Source: JABFRZ01 sp036376275
Lineage (GTDB): Bacteria; Planctomycetota; UBA1135; GCA-002686595
Reading direction: 5' to 3'
Assembly: GCA_036376275.1 (NCBI GenBank)
Contig: DASVAP010000127.1
Location: forward strand, 1 to 30,485
DNA: 30,485 nt
Shown here in pieces: positions 8,555-16,019 of the stretch; the stretch's first letter is position 1; the number at the start of each line of letters is the position of its first letter. The notes beneath the pieces were generated by a model. That model had not been told where the DNA came from. It did not search any database and saw only the letters and a list, made by a program, of their open reading frames with translations. A program made the position numbers and the translations under genes.

Positions 8555-10183
8555 ATGCGACTCCTGCCGCTCCTCCCGCTCCTCCTCCTCACGGCCGCTT
8601 CCTCCGCCCAGAGCACGCTCTGGGACGTGAACGGCGCGGGGGGCATCTCCTACGGCCAGGTCTGCGACCTGGTCGGCGACGTGAACGGCGACGGCTTCGG
8701 CGAGTTCCTGGTGGGCGCCTGGCGCGACGACAACGGGACCCTGGCGGATGCCGGGAGCGTGTTCCTGTACTCGGGCGCCGACGGGACGCTGCTGGCGACG
8801 ATCCGCGGCACGGGCGCCGACGACCACATGGGCTTCGGTTCGAGCGCGGCCGGCGACGTGAACGGCGACGGTTTCGCCGACCTCTGCGCCGCGGCCGACG
8901 AGGACAACGTCCCGAACGTGGGCGCGAACGCCGGCAGCGCGACGATCGTCTCCGGCTTCGACGGGAGCACGCTGCACACCTTCACCGGCTCGGCCGCCGG
9001 CGACCTCTTCGGCTGGTCGACGGCCGCGGTGGGGGACGTGAACGGGGACGGGCGCGACGACGTGCTCGTCTCGGCCCTGAACGACGTCGGGCCGGGCACG
9101 CCGACCGGGGCCGGCTCGCTGACGGTGTTCTCTGGCGCCGACGGGAGCGTGCTCTGGCAGGTCTTCGGCGACGTCCTGGGCGGCCAGCTCGGCTCGAACG
9201 TCGGGCGCGTGGGCGACGTGAACGCCGACGGTCGCGCGGACTTCGCCGGCGTGCAGGGCAACATCGCGCGCGTGTTCTCGGGGGCCGACGGGAGCGAGCT
9301 CCTGCGGCGCGGCTCGGGCGGGAGCGGCGGGCAGGTCGCCGGCGACTTCGACGCGAACGGCGACGGCTTCGCCGACCTGGTGATCGGCGCGCCCAACGTC
9401 ACCGCCGGCACCGGGCGCGTGCAGGCGATCTCGGGCGCCGACAACAGCGTGCTGCACGAGCTCTTCGGCACCACCGGTGGCGACAACCTGGGCGCGAGCG
9501 TGGTCGGCGCGGGCGACCTCGACGGCGACGGTTACGGCGACTTCGCGGCCGGCATGCCGGGCTTCGACGGTGCCGCGGGAGCCAATACCGGCGCCGTGCG
9601 CGCCTTCTCGGGCCGCACCGGGGCCGAGCTCTTCACCGTCGAGGGCGACGCGGCCGGCGACCGCCTGGGCGTGAGCCTGGGCGGCGGGCGCGACGTGAAC
9701 GCCGACGGGATCCCGGACGTGATCGCGAGCGCGCTATCGGGCGCGACCGCCAAGGTGATCTCCTTCGTCCCGCGCGGCCTGACCCCGTTCGGGACGGGCT
9801 CGCCCGGGTGCCTCGGGCCCTCGACGCTGCTCGCGAACGGCGTCCCCACGCTCGGCAACGCGGGCTTCGCGCTGCACGCCGCGAACGTCGGCGCCGCTCC
9901 GCTGCTCCTGATCGGCGACAGCGAGGACACGGCCGGCGCGCTCTTCCTGCGCGCGCGCTTCCACCTCGACTTCGCCCCGCCCTCGCCCGCCGTCGGGCTC
10001 CTGTTCCAGCTCCCGCTGCCGCCCGCCGACGCGCACGCCTCGCTGGTCGCGCCGCTGCCCATCCCGAGCACGCCCACGCTCCTCGGCCGGACCTTCGTCT
10101 TCCAGCTCGCCAGCGCCTTCCCCGGCGGCGGCTGCGGCCAGCCGCTGGCCACCAGCCGCGGGCTGCGCGTGACGGTGCAGTGA
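8555..10183 (+). CDS. Secreted FG-GAP/integrin-like beta-propeller protein, copy 2 (542 aa)
   Basis: The N-terminal signal peptide MRLLPLLPLLLLTAASSAQ is very clear, cut after SSA or SAQ. Seven FG-GAP motifs follow: GDVNGDGFGEF, GDVNGDGFADL, GDVNGDGRDDV, GDVNADGRADF, DANGDGFADL, GDLDGDGYGDFA and RDVNADGIPDVI. From FGTGSPGCLG to the C-terminal GLRVTVQ the sequence is the same ~130-residue module as in 4639-6276, including GVPTLGNAGFALHAANVG and a late LLGRTFVFQ strand. The protein is expected outside the cell, binding Ca2+ through the D-x-D/N-x-D-G loops; the partner is unknown. The ATG has no strong ribosome binding site. The paralogue differs mostly in blade loops, while blade 6 and the C-terminal module are nearly identical, suggesting recent duplication or gene conversion. 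Confidence 0.9.
   Translation: MRLLPLLPLLLLTAASSAQSTLWDVNGAGGISYGQVCDLVGDVNGDGFGEFLVGAWRDDNGTLADAGSVFLYSGADGTLLATIRGTGADDHMGFGSSAAGDVNGDGFADLCAAADEDNVPNVGANAGSATIVSGFDGSTLHTFTGSAAGDLFGWSTAAVGDVNGDGRDDVLVSALNDVGPGTPTGAGSLTVFSGADGSVLWQVFGDVLGGQLGSNVGRVGDVNADGRADFAGVQGNIARVFSGADGSELLRRGSGGSGGQVAGDFDANGDGFADLVIGAPNVTAGTGRVQAISGADNSVLHELFGTTGGDNLGASVVGAGDLDGDGYGDFAAGMPGFDGAAGANTGAVRAFSGRTGAELFTVEGDAAGDRLGVSLGGGRDVNADGIPDVIASALSGATAKVISFVPRGLTPFGTGSPGCLGPSTLLANGVPTLGNAGFALHAANVGAAPLLLIGDSEDTAGALFLRARFHLDFAPPSPAVGLLFQLPLPPADAHASLVAPLPIPSTPTLLGRTFVFQLASAFPGGGCGQPLATSRGLRVTVQ
9788..9891 (+). repeat. Duplicated block B (matches 5881-5984)
   Basis: This is the second copy of the 104-base segment in the paralogous FG-GAP gene, in the same orientation as block A. 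Identity is about 93 percent by eye count. Recombination between the two would delete the HAF-repeat and lipoprotein genes. Confidence 0.8.
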
Positions 10184-10253
10184 GGCTTGCGGTACCGGGC
10201 CCGACGCGGGCGCGACGCCGCAGGAGACCCCGCTACCCGATCTTCGCGCTCCG

Positions 10254-11579
10254 TCAGTTCGTGATCACGACCAGCGCCGGGTTGCCGATCGCGTAGCGGC
10301 CCGCGAAGAGCTCGACCGTCTGCAGGTACAGCGTCGAGCCCAGCAGGGCCGGTCGGCGCGGGATCATGAGGGCGAGCCGCGAGCTCCCGGTGCCCGGCAG
10401 GATCACGCTCGCGAGGGTCGACAGTCCGTTCGGATCCAGCCACCCGACGCCGCCCACGCCGCGCAGCCTCGAGATCGGACCCGTGCGCAGCGACGCGTGG
10501 AGAACCTGCAGCGCACCCCGGTTCCCGGTGAGCAGCAGCGCGACGGAGGAGCCCGGCGCGACCCGCCCGGCGGCGGGCGCGAGCGTCGGGAGGACCTGGC
10601 TCGAGAGCGTGAACGAGGAAGCGGCGTCCACCAGGACGTTCGGGGCCTGGACCCGGCTGAGGCCGTCGAAGCCTCCCTGGATCGGGAGCGTAGCCTGGAT
10701 CGTCGCCGTCGAACCCTGCGCGGACCCCGGGTACCGCGCCTCGAGGGAGACGCCCGGCCCTCCGGCGTGGTTCACGAGCAGGAAGGGATCGTAGACGCCA
10801 TTGCCGCCGCGAACCTCCGAGCCCGGCCCACCAAGGAGCTCGAGGTTGCCTTCGGCCACGAGGATCCCCGTGCCGCCGAGGGCGGACGTGCCCGTCCCGC
10901 TGCGCACGCTCCCGGCGCCGCCGAAGACGCGCGTCTTCCACACGCGCACCACGGAGCGCCGGGCCTCGATCCCGTGCGCGCCTCGCATCGTCCAGGACGA
11001 GCGTCCATCCATTCCACGGACCTCGGAATCCGCGATCCACAGCTCCGTCACGGCGACGTCGATCGCCGCGCCGGACTCGACGGTCTCGGGAAGGAGCCCC
11101 GTGCCGGGCACTCCGCCGAACACCCGGCTGTGGAGCAGGACCGTGCGGCCGGTGCCCTCGAGACCGAGGGCCACCTGATCGACCCCGGTCAAGTCGAGGT
11201 CGTGGAGCAGGACCGTGCCCGGGCAGCGCTCGACCGCGAGGACCGTCACCTTGGGAAGCTCGGCGCTCATCGAAAGGCCGGAGAGCACCAGCTCCTCGCC
11301 CGCGGGAATCCCGCGCACGAGCGCGGCCCGGAAGCGCCCCGAGACGCTGACGGTCCCCGCGCCATCGCGGAGGATGCGCAGGGGCTTCTCGACCTGGAAG
11401 CTCGCGTAGGTCCCGGCCCGCACCAGGATCACGTCGTCGTTCCGCGCGGCGTCGATCGCCGCCTGGATCTCGGTGAACTGCGCCCCGCTGCCAGCGGGCC
11501 CGACGGTCAAGACATCGGCCCGCGGAGCGCCTGCGAGGACGCCGAGCAGGAGGACGGCACGAGTGAAGAAAGGGGACAT
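10254..11579 (-). CDS. Secreted right-handed beta-helix (pectin-lyase-like) protein (441 aa)
   Basis: The ATG at 11579 starts a signal peptide (MSPFFTRAVLLLGVLAGAPR, then AD). Next comes the phrase GSGAQFTEIQAAIDAARNDD with DVILVRAGTY, the standard opening of pectin-lyase-like beta-helix proteins of the 'IQ.AID.A..GD.I.V..G.Y' type. Short imperfect beta-rungs continue to about residue 290 (LVLSGLSMS, VTVLAVERC, VLLHDLDLT, LWIADSEVRG, IEARRSVVRV). No polysaccharide-lyase catalytic residues were recognised, so it may be structural. The C-terminal ~110 residues end ALLGSTLYLQ ... LFAGRYAIGNPALVVITN, which follows the same pattern as the end of the FG-GAP proteins. It converges with 8555-10183 with a 70-bp gap. 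Confidence 0.85.
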   Translation of the reverse strand: MSPFFTRAVLLLGVLAGAPRADVLTVGPAGSGAQFTEIQAAIDAARNDDVILVRAGTYASFQVEKPLRILRDGAGTVSVSGRFRAALVRGIPAGEELVLSGLSMSAELPKVTVLAVERCPGTVLLHDLDLTGVDQVALGLEGTGRTVLLHSRVFGGVPGTGLLPETVESGAAIDVAVTELWIADSEVRGMDGRSSWTMRGAHGIEARRSVVRVWKTRVFGGAGSVRSGTGTSALGGTGILVAEGNLELLGGPGSEVRGGNGVYDPFLLVNHAGGPGVSLEARYPGSAQGSTATIQATLPIQGGFDGLSRVQAPNVLVDAASSFTLSSQVLPTLAPAAGRVAPGSSVALLLTGNRGALQVLHASLRTGPISRLRGVGGVGWLDPNGLSTLASVILPGTGSSRLALMIPRRPALLGSTLYLQTVELFAGRYAIGNPALVVITN

Positions 11580-11899
11580 GATCGGGATCCTCGTTTGATC
11601 GTCCGCGCGGGTTGCCGCTCGCGAACGTGCGCTGGCCGTGACACCCGGAGCCGCTGGGAGGGCGGTCGACCCAGCGCGGCAGGCACCCGGTCTAGTCGCT
11701 TCGAGCCGGAGGGTAACATCCGCCTCCGGACGGGCCTGGCGGAGCCGCTGCCCGTCCCGCGCACGCCCACGCTCCTCGGCGGCTGTGGCCAGCCGCTCGC
11801 CACGAGCCGCGGGCTGTGGGTGACGGCGCAGTGAGGAGCCGGCCGGGCCCATTGCCGGTAGTCTCTGGTCCCCGATCTCGTCGTCCGCCCACGCCTCAC
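11580..11899. other. Intergenic stretch with promoter region and a gene relic
   Basis: This 320-bp interval separates the divergent beta-helix (-) and CocE-type (+) genes. It holds the pseudogene fragment at 11736-11834. It also holds an inverted repeat with CCGGAG at 11706-11711 and CTCCGG at 11724-11729, which could be a hairpin or operator upstream of the beta-helix gene. No consensus promoter was recognised. Confidence 0.5.
11736..11834 (+). pseudogene. Relic of an FG-GAP-type protein C-terminus with internal deletion
   Basis: Read in the frame ending at TGA 11834, this gives EPLPVPRTPTLLG followed by GCGQPLATSRGLWVTAQ. The intact paralogue at 8555-10183 reads APLPIPSTPTLLG, then 14 residues, then GCGQPLATSRGLRVTVQ. 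The fragment therefore keeps both flanks of the last part of the C-terminal module but has lost 42 bp in frame, apparently at a short CGGC repeat present at both ends of the deleted segment. No propeller sequence lies upstream; the preceding DNA is the promoter side of the beta-helix gene. It is a decayed third copy of the family, in the same orientation as the two intact ones. Confidence 0.8.
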
Positions 11900-13741
11900 A
11901 TGCTGCACGCCCTCGCGCTGGCTCCGCTCCTCTCGCCCGGCCTCCAGGGGAAGCCCACCCTGCCGGTATTCGTCGATGGCCAGGCGCAGGTGGTGCCGGG
12001 CTTCGCCGATCCGGAGGGGTGGATCCGGCACGACCTGTGGGTCGAGACGGAGCTCGATTCCGATGGCGACGGGCTGCTCGATCGCGTGCACGTCGACGTG
12101 ACGCGGCCGGGGCAGACGGAGAGCGAGGGCCTGAAGGTCGCGGTGGTCTACGAGTCGAGCCCCTACTACTCGGGCACCGGCACGACGCACGAGCAGTTCA
12201 TGTGGGATCCGCACCACGAGCTCGGCGAGTTCCCGCCCTTCCGCAACGAGCCGCCGCCGATCGCCTGGCAGCCGCCGCGCACGGTGATCAACGAGGCGCA
12301 CGTGGCCGACTGGGTGCCGCGCGGCTTCGCGGTGGTGCACTCCGAGTCGCTCGGCACGGGCCAGTCGGACGGCTGCCCCAATCCCGGCGACCGCAGCGAG
12401 TCCCTGGCGGCGAAGGCCGTGATCGACTGGCTGTGCGGGCGCGCCCGGGGCTACAGCGGCCGGCGCGGCGGCGAGGAGGTGCGCGCGACGTGGAGCACGG
12501 GCAAGGTCGGGATGACCGGCACCTCCTACAACGGCACCCTTCCGATCGCGGCCGCAACCACCGGCGTCGCGGGGCTCGAGGCGATCGTCCCGGTCGCGCC
12601 GGTGACCTCCTTCTACCGCTACTACCGCGCCAACGGTCTGGTGCGCCACCCGGGCGGTTACGTGGGCGAGGACATCGACGTGATCTACGACTTCGTCCAC
12701 TCGAACGACCCGGCCGTGCGCGATCACTGCAACGAAGTGGTGCGCGACGGCACGCTGCTCGAGGGCTTCGACCGCGCCAGCGGCGACGACAACGACTTCT
12801 GGCGCGCGCGCGACTACTGCACGCAGCTCGAGCACTTCCGCGCGGCGACGCTGATGGCGCACGGCTTCAACGACTGGAACGTGATGCCGGACCACTCGGT
12901 GCGCCTGTACCAGGCCCTGGCCGAGCGCGGCCTGCCGGTGCAGTGCTTCTTCCACCAGGGCGGCCACGGCGGCCCGCCGCCGCTCGCGCAGATGAACCGC
13001 TGGTTCACGCGTTACCTGTACGGCGTCGAGAACGGCGTCGAGCACGACCCCAAGGCCTGGATCGTGCGCGAGGGCGCGAGGATGAGCGCGCCCACGCCCT
13101 ACCCGGACTACCCGAACCCCGCCGCCGCGCCGGTGACGCTCCACCCGACCAAGGGCGGCGCCGCGCTCGGGGGCCTCGCGACCACTCGCTCCGGCGCCGA
13201 GGGCCGTGAGAGCTGGACCGATGACGCCTCGATCCAGGGTGCCGCCCTGGCCGCCGCCGCGTCCTCCCCGCACCGCCTGCTCTACGCCAGCCCGGTCCTG
13301 GCCGAGCCCGTGCACCTCTCCGGCTACGGCCACGTGCGCCTCTCCCTCGCCGCCGACCGCCCGGCCGCGAACCTCTCGCTCTGGCTCGTCGCCCTGCCCT
13401 GGACCGACTCGAAGCGCATCACCGACGACGTGATCACCCGCGCCTGGGCCGACCCCCAGAACGCCGCCTCATCCGGCGAGTCCGTCCCGCTCGTCCCGGG
13501 CCAGCCCGTCACGCTCTCCCTCGCGCTCGAGCCCGACGACCAGATCATCCCCGCCGGCGAGCGCATCGGGTTGATGGTCTTCGCCAGCGATCACGACCAC
13601 ACGCTGCGTCCGCCGCCGGGCACGGAGCTGACGCTGGACCTCGACGCGACCGAGCTGACCCTGCCGGTGGTGGGGGGTGCGGAGGCATGGGCAAGGGCAA
13701 CGGCGGGGCCGGCGCGGCCGCCGTCCGCGGAAGCGCGGTAA
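11900..13741 (+). CDS. CocE/PepX-type (S15 family) serine hydrolase, X-Pro dipeptidyl-peptidase-like (613 aa)
   Basis: Family S15/CocE enzymes cleave X-Pro dipeptides from N-termini or hydrolyse esters and acyl bonds. The ATG at 11900 gives a short hydrophobic N-terminus (LHALALAPLLSPGLQG), so export is possible. A conserved N-terminal region (LDSDGDGLLDRVHVDVTRP at about 52-70) leads to an alpha/beta-hydrolase core. The nucleophile elbow is VGMTGTSYNG with Ser209; the acid is Asp325 in AHGFNDWNV; the base is in FHQGGHGGP, probably His356. The C-terminal ~230 residues form the jelly-roll domain typical of the family (from about LHPTKGGAALGG to the end). The usual length is 550-760 residues, so the gene looks complete. 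The substrate is not predictable. Start choice: an upstream in-frame start at 11816 would overlap the pseudogene relic and add no signal. Confidence 0.88.
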   Translation: MLHALALAPLLSPGLQGKPTLPVFVDGQAQVVPGFADPEGWIRHDLWVETELDSDGDGLLDRVHVDVTRPGQTESEGLKVAVVYESSPYYSGTGTTHEQFMWDPHHELGEFPPFRNEPPPIAWQPPRTVINEAHVADWVPRGFAVVHSESLGTGQSDGCPNPGDRSESLAAKAVIDWLCGRARGYSGRRGGEEVRATWSTGKVGMTGTSYNGTLPIAAATTGVAGLEAIVPVAPVTSFYRYYRANGLVRHPGGYVGEDIDVIYDFVHSNDPAVRDHCNEVVRDGTLLEGFDRASGDDNDFWRARDYCTQLEHFRAATLMAHGFNDWNVMPDHSVRLYQALAERGLPVQCFFHQGGHGGPPPLAQMNRWFTRYLYGVENGVEHDPKAWIVREGARMSAPTPYPDYPNPAAAPVTLHPTKGGAALGGLATTRSGAEGRESWTDDASIQGAALAAAASSPHRLLYASPVLAEPVHLSGYGHVRLSLAADRPAANLSLWLVALPWTDSKRITDDVITRAWADPQNAASSGESVPLVPGQPVTLSLALEPDDQIIPAGERIGLMVFASDHDHTLRPPPGTELTLDLDATELTLPVVGGAEAWARATAGPARPPSAEAR

Positions 13742-13925
13742 GCCGACCGAGCTCGGCGGAAGTCCGTCCGCGCGGCGCACGTCTCGCGCTGCACTGAACG
13801 AGCTCCCCGATCGTCGCCAGGACGGAGGCCCCCGCGTACCCTGTGCCCGGAGGGGGAGCCCGGGATCCGTCCCCGCGCAAGCCCTCCACGTTCTCGACGG
13901 CCCACGGTCCCCGAAGCTCCCGCCC

Positions 13926-14567
13926 ATGACCCCCAAGGCCTCCTTCTCGCCCTGGCGTCCGCATCCCTGGCACGGTCTTTCGGCGGGCGCGGAGCCGCCG
14001 CGGCGGCTGAACGCGTTCATCGAGCTGACGCCGCACGACCTCGTGAAGTACGAGCTCGACAAGGACTCCGGCTACCTGCGCGTCGATCGGCCGCAGCGGA
14101 CGTCGGCGCAGCCGCCGAGCCTGTACGGGTTCGTGCCGCGCACGTACTGCGGAACGCGCGTGGCGCGGCTGATGGGGACGGAGCGGGGGGACGGGGATCC
14201 GCTGGACATCTGCGTGCTGTGCGAGCGGCCGGTGGCGCGGGTCGAGGTGCTGATGGAGGTGCGCGTCGTCGGCGGGCTTCCGGTTCTGGACGCGGGCGAG
14301 GCGGATGACAAGCTGATCGCGGTCCTCGAGACGGACGGCGTGTGGGGCAACGTGGAGGACATCGGCGGCGTGCCGCGCGCGCTGCTCGACCGGCTGATCC
14401 ACTACTTCGCGACCTACGAGTTCCTGCCCGACACGGGCGGGCGCGCGCAGCTCGGCGAGCCCTACGGGCGTGACCACGCCGAGGAGGTCGTGCGCGCGGC
14501 GCTGGCGGACTACGCGGAGCACTTCGAGTCCGTGCAGCCGGAGGTGCCGAGCCTCGTGCGGGGCTGA
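13926..14567 (+). CDS. ppa: Inorganic pyrophosphatase, family I (213 aa)
   Basis: The enzyme hydrolyses pyrophosphate to two phosphates in the cytoplasm (EC 3.6.1.1) and pulls biosynthetic reactions forward. Active-site elements line up with the family: KYELDKDSGYLRVDRP at 41-56, YGFVPRTYCG at 67-76, and the signature DGDPLDI, giving metal ligands Asp89, Asp91 and Asp94. Asp122, Asp127 and Lys129 in LDAGEADDKLIAV match E. coli Asp97, Asp102 and Lys104. Length is somewhat above the E. coli enzyme (175). The N-terminal HPWHG and the C-terminal helix resemble the Bacteroidetes/Chlamydiae-type variant. The ATG at 13926 is the start that gives this N-terminus; the frame stays open further upstream but that part reads as low-complexity Arg-rich sequence. 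The gene stands alone, 184 bp after the CocE gene. Confidence 0.93.
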   Translation: MTPKASFSPWRPHPWHGLSAGAEPPRRLNAFIELTPHDLVKYELDKDSGYLRVDRPQRTSAQPPSLYGFVPRTYCGTRVARLMGTERGDGDPLDICVLCERPVARVEVLMEVRVVGGLPVLDAGEADDKLIAVLETDGVWGNVEDIGGVPRALLDRLIHYFATYEFLPDTGGRAQLGEPYGRDHAEEVVRAALADYAEHFESVQPEVPSLVRG

Positions 14568-14711
14568 CGGCCATGCCCAGCTAGCCCTGGCCCGCCCGCG
14601 CGCGTGGCCCGGCACGATGTCAGGGGTTCGATTCGGGCCGCGGGTGTGACGGCGGCGCGAAAGGAGGGTTCGGAGGGAAACCGGCAGGTGCGTGGTGCGG
14701 TCCATGAGTCG

Positions 14712-14945
14712 ATGTCCCACTCCCTGCCCGGACCCGCCGGCCGTCTCCGTGTGGAGTTCGACTGCGGCACGCTCCTGCTGCGCGGCGGCGATTCCCAGCT
14801 CGCGACGCTCCCCGGCGTGCGCTGGGACGGGGCGCGAGGGCTGTCCTGGTGCCCCTGCTCGCCGGCGACCGGGGAAGGTCGTTGCGGACATCCGCCCTGC
14901 CGGAAAGCCAGAGGGGAGGGGACGGCGTTCCCAGGATGGGTATGA
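14712..14945 (+). pseudogene. Truncated N-terminus of a DEAD/DEAH-type helicase (probable relic)
   Basis: From ATG 14712 the frame reads MSHSLPGPAGRLRVEFDCGT, then LLLRGGDSQLATLPGVRWD. This matches the opening pattern of a helicase family whose N-terminal domain reads roughly 'RF..GTL.L......LPGV.WDPRV...RAPA'. Homology ends after about residue 42 (near base 14838); the rest is unrelated Cys/Gly-rich sequence to a stop at 14945, and no helicase motifs follow. The break lies about 100 bp before the toxin-antitoxin-type module, suggesting that the module's arrival, or a deletion, cut the helicase gene. The match is recalled from the family by eye, so a short genuine ORF cannot be excluded. Confidence 0.4.
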
Positions 14946-14963
14946 TCCTTCCCGAAATGGGAA
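14928..14963 (+). promoter_or_regulatory. Two tandem inverted repeats, candidate autoregulatory operator and -10 box
   Basis: Site 1 is TTCCC-AGGAT-GGGTA (14928-14942, one mismatch in the arms). Site 2 is TTCCC-GAAAT-GGGAA (14949-14963, perfect 5-bp arms). Their centres are exactly 21 bp apart, about two helical turns, so two dimers would bind the same DNA face. TATGAT at 14941-14946 lies between them and resembles a -10 box. That would start transcription near 14953 and make an almost leaderless message for ATG 14957. The adjacent gene encodes a winged-helix protein, so self-repression is the natural inference. Confidence 0.5.
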
Positions 14964-15562
14964 CGAGGCGGCGGGGTCCCGGCGGGCTCGCGGCGGCGCT
15001 GTTCACGCCGGTGCAGCAGCGTGTGCTCGGGCTGCTGTTCGGGCAGCCGGAGCGGCGGTTCCAGAGCGCCGAGCTCATCCGGCTGGCGGACAGCGGGACC
15101 GGCGCCGTCCATCGGCAGCTCCAGCGCCTGGCGGCCGCGGGTCTCGTCGTCGTGTCGAGCGAGGGGAACCAGAGGCATTACCAGGCGCGGCGGGACTCGC
15201 CGATCTTCTCCGAGCTGCACGGCCTCGTCCTGAAGACCGTGGGCGTCGTGGAGCCCTTGCGCGAGGCGCTGGCGCCCCTCGCCGACGGGATCCGGGCGGC
15301 CTTCGTCTACGGCTCCGTCGCCAGGGGCAGCGATCATGCCGGGAGCGACCTGGACCTCCTGGTCGTGAGCGATCGGCTCGCCTACCCCGAGGTCTACGAG
15401 GCACTCCAGGGTGCCGAGAAGCGTCTCGCCCGGCCCGTGAACCCGACCGTGATGAAGCGCGCCGAGTGGACACGCAAGCGGGCCGGGCGCGACTCCTTCG
15501 CGCGCCGGATCGCCACCCAGCCCAAGCTGTTCGTCATCGGGAGCGAGGATGTCCTCGCCTGA
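14957..15562 (+). CDS. Winged-helix/nucleotidyltransferase fusion (MNT antitoxin-type; 201 aa)
   Basis: Residues 10-80 form an ArsR/MarR-like winged helix (LAAALFTPVQQRVLGLLFGQ, recognition-helix region SGTGAVHRQLQRLAAAGL, wing EGNQRHYQ). Residues 112-140 carry the minimal nucleotidyltransferase signature GSVARGSDHAGSDLDLLVV, with GS at 119-120 and metal-binding Asp131 and Asp133. MNT proteins pair with HEPN proteins. In studied pairs the MNT enzyme modifies and silences the HEPN ribonuclease, and a fused DNA-binding domain would also repress the operon. The next gene overlaps by 14 bp and encodes the HEPN partner. ATG 14957 is chosen because family similarity begins just after it and the candidate promoter/operator lies immediately upstream; ATGs at 14936 and 14942 and GTG 14849 are alternatives. 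Confidence 0.88.
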   Translation: MGTRRRGPGGLAAALFTPVQQRVLGLLFGQPERRFQSAELIRLADSGTGAVHRQLQRLAAAGLVVVSSEGNQRHYQARRDSPIFSELHGLVLKTVGVVEPLREALAPLADGIRAAFVYGSVARGSDHAGSDLDLLVVSDRLAYPEVYEALQGAEKRLARPVNPTVMKRAEWTRKRAGRDSFARRIATQPKLFVIGSEDVLA

Positions 15563-15983
15563 GCTCGAGCGGCTCGCCGACCTCGGTCACCTGAAGCGCG
15601 AACGACCGGGGCGCGCCGAGTTCGTGGGGCTGGTCCACAGCGCCGAGGTCCGGCTCGCCGACGCTCGCCGCATGGAGCTGTCGCGCGAGAGCAGGTTCGA
15701 CCTGGCCTACAACGCGGCCCACGCTCTCGCGCTCGCCGCACTCCGCTGGCACGGCTACCGGGCCGACAAGCGGTACTTCGTCTTCCAGGCGCTGCCGCAC
15801 ACGCTCGAAGCTCGCGCACCTACCTGGCGCTTGCTCGTGAAGTGCCACCAGGAACGCAACCAGGCCGAGTACGAGGGCCTGGGCGAGATCGACGAGACGC
15901 TCCTCGCCGGCCTGATCGAAGCCGTCGGCTGGCTGCTGTCGAAGGCTCGAGGCCTGCCCCCGCCTGCGGAGTCCGAGGGGTAG
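15549..15983 (+). CDS. HEPN-domain protein, toxin partner of the MNT gene (144 aa)
   Basis: A small all-helical protein with the HEPN four-helix pattern: helix 1 near FVGLVHSAEVRLADARR, helix 2 SRFDLAYNAAHALALAALRW, helix 3 near LEARAPTWRLLVKCHQERNQ, helix 4 near IDETLLAGLIEAVGWLL. HEPN toxins are usually RNases with an R-x4-6-H motif. Here the helix-3 motif is CHQERNQAEYEG, with Arg103-Asn104 followed by Tyr108 where His would be expected, so the catalytic His may be missing or replaced. It overlaps the upstream MNT gene by 14 bp and has GAGCGAGG just before its ATG. The pair is almost certainly translated as a unit. Whether this copy is toxic cannot be told from sequence. Confidence 0.82.
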   Translation: MSSPELERLADLGHLKRERPGRAEFVGLVHSAEVRLADARRMELSRESRFDLAYNAAHALALAALRWHGYRADKRYFVFQALPHTLEARAPTWRLLVKCHQERNQAEYEGLGEIDETLLAGLIEAVGWLLSKARGLPPPAESEG

Positions 15984-15994
15984 AGCGGGAACGG

Positions 15995-16019
15995 CTCGGG
16001 TGAGCGCAGCGACCCCGAG
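15995..16019 (+). terminator. Possible hairpin terminator after the MNT/HEPN pair
   Basis: CTCGGG (15995-16000) and CCCGAG (16014-16019) can pair around a 13-base loop, starting 12 bases after the HEPN stop. There is no T-tract, so it would be a weak or non-canonical terminator. Confidence 0.3.

Noticed and set aside
14615..14640. GGTTCGATTC, similar to a tRNA T-loop
   Set aside because: The flanking five bases on each side cannot pair as a T-stem, and no acceptor stem or anticodon arm was found around it.
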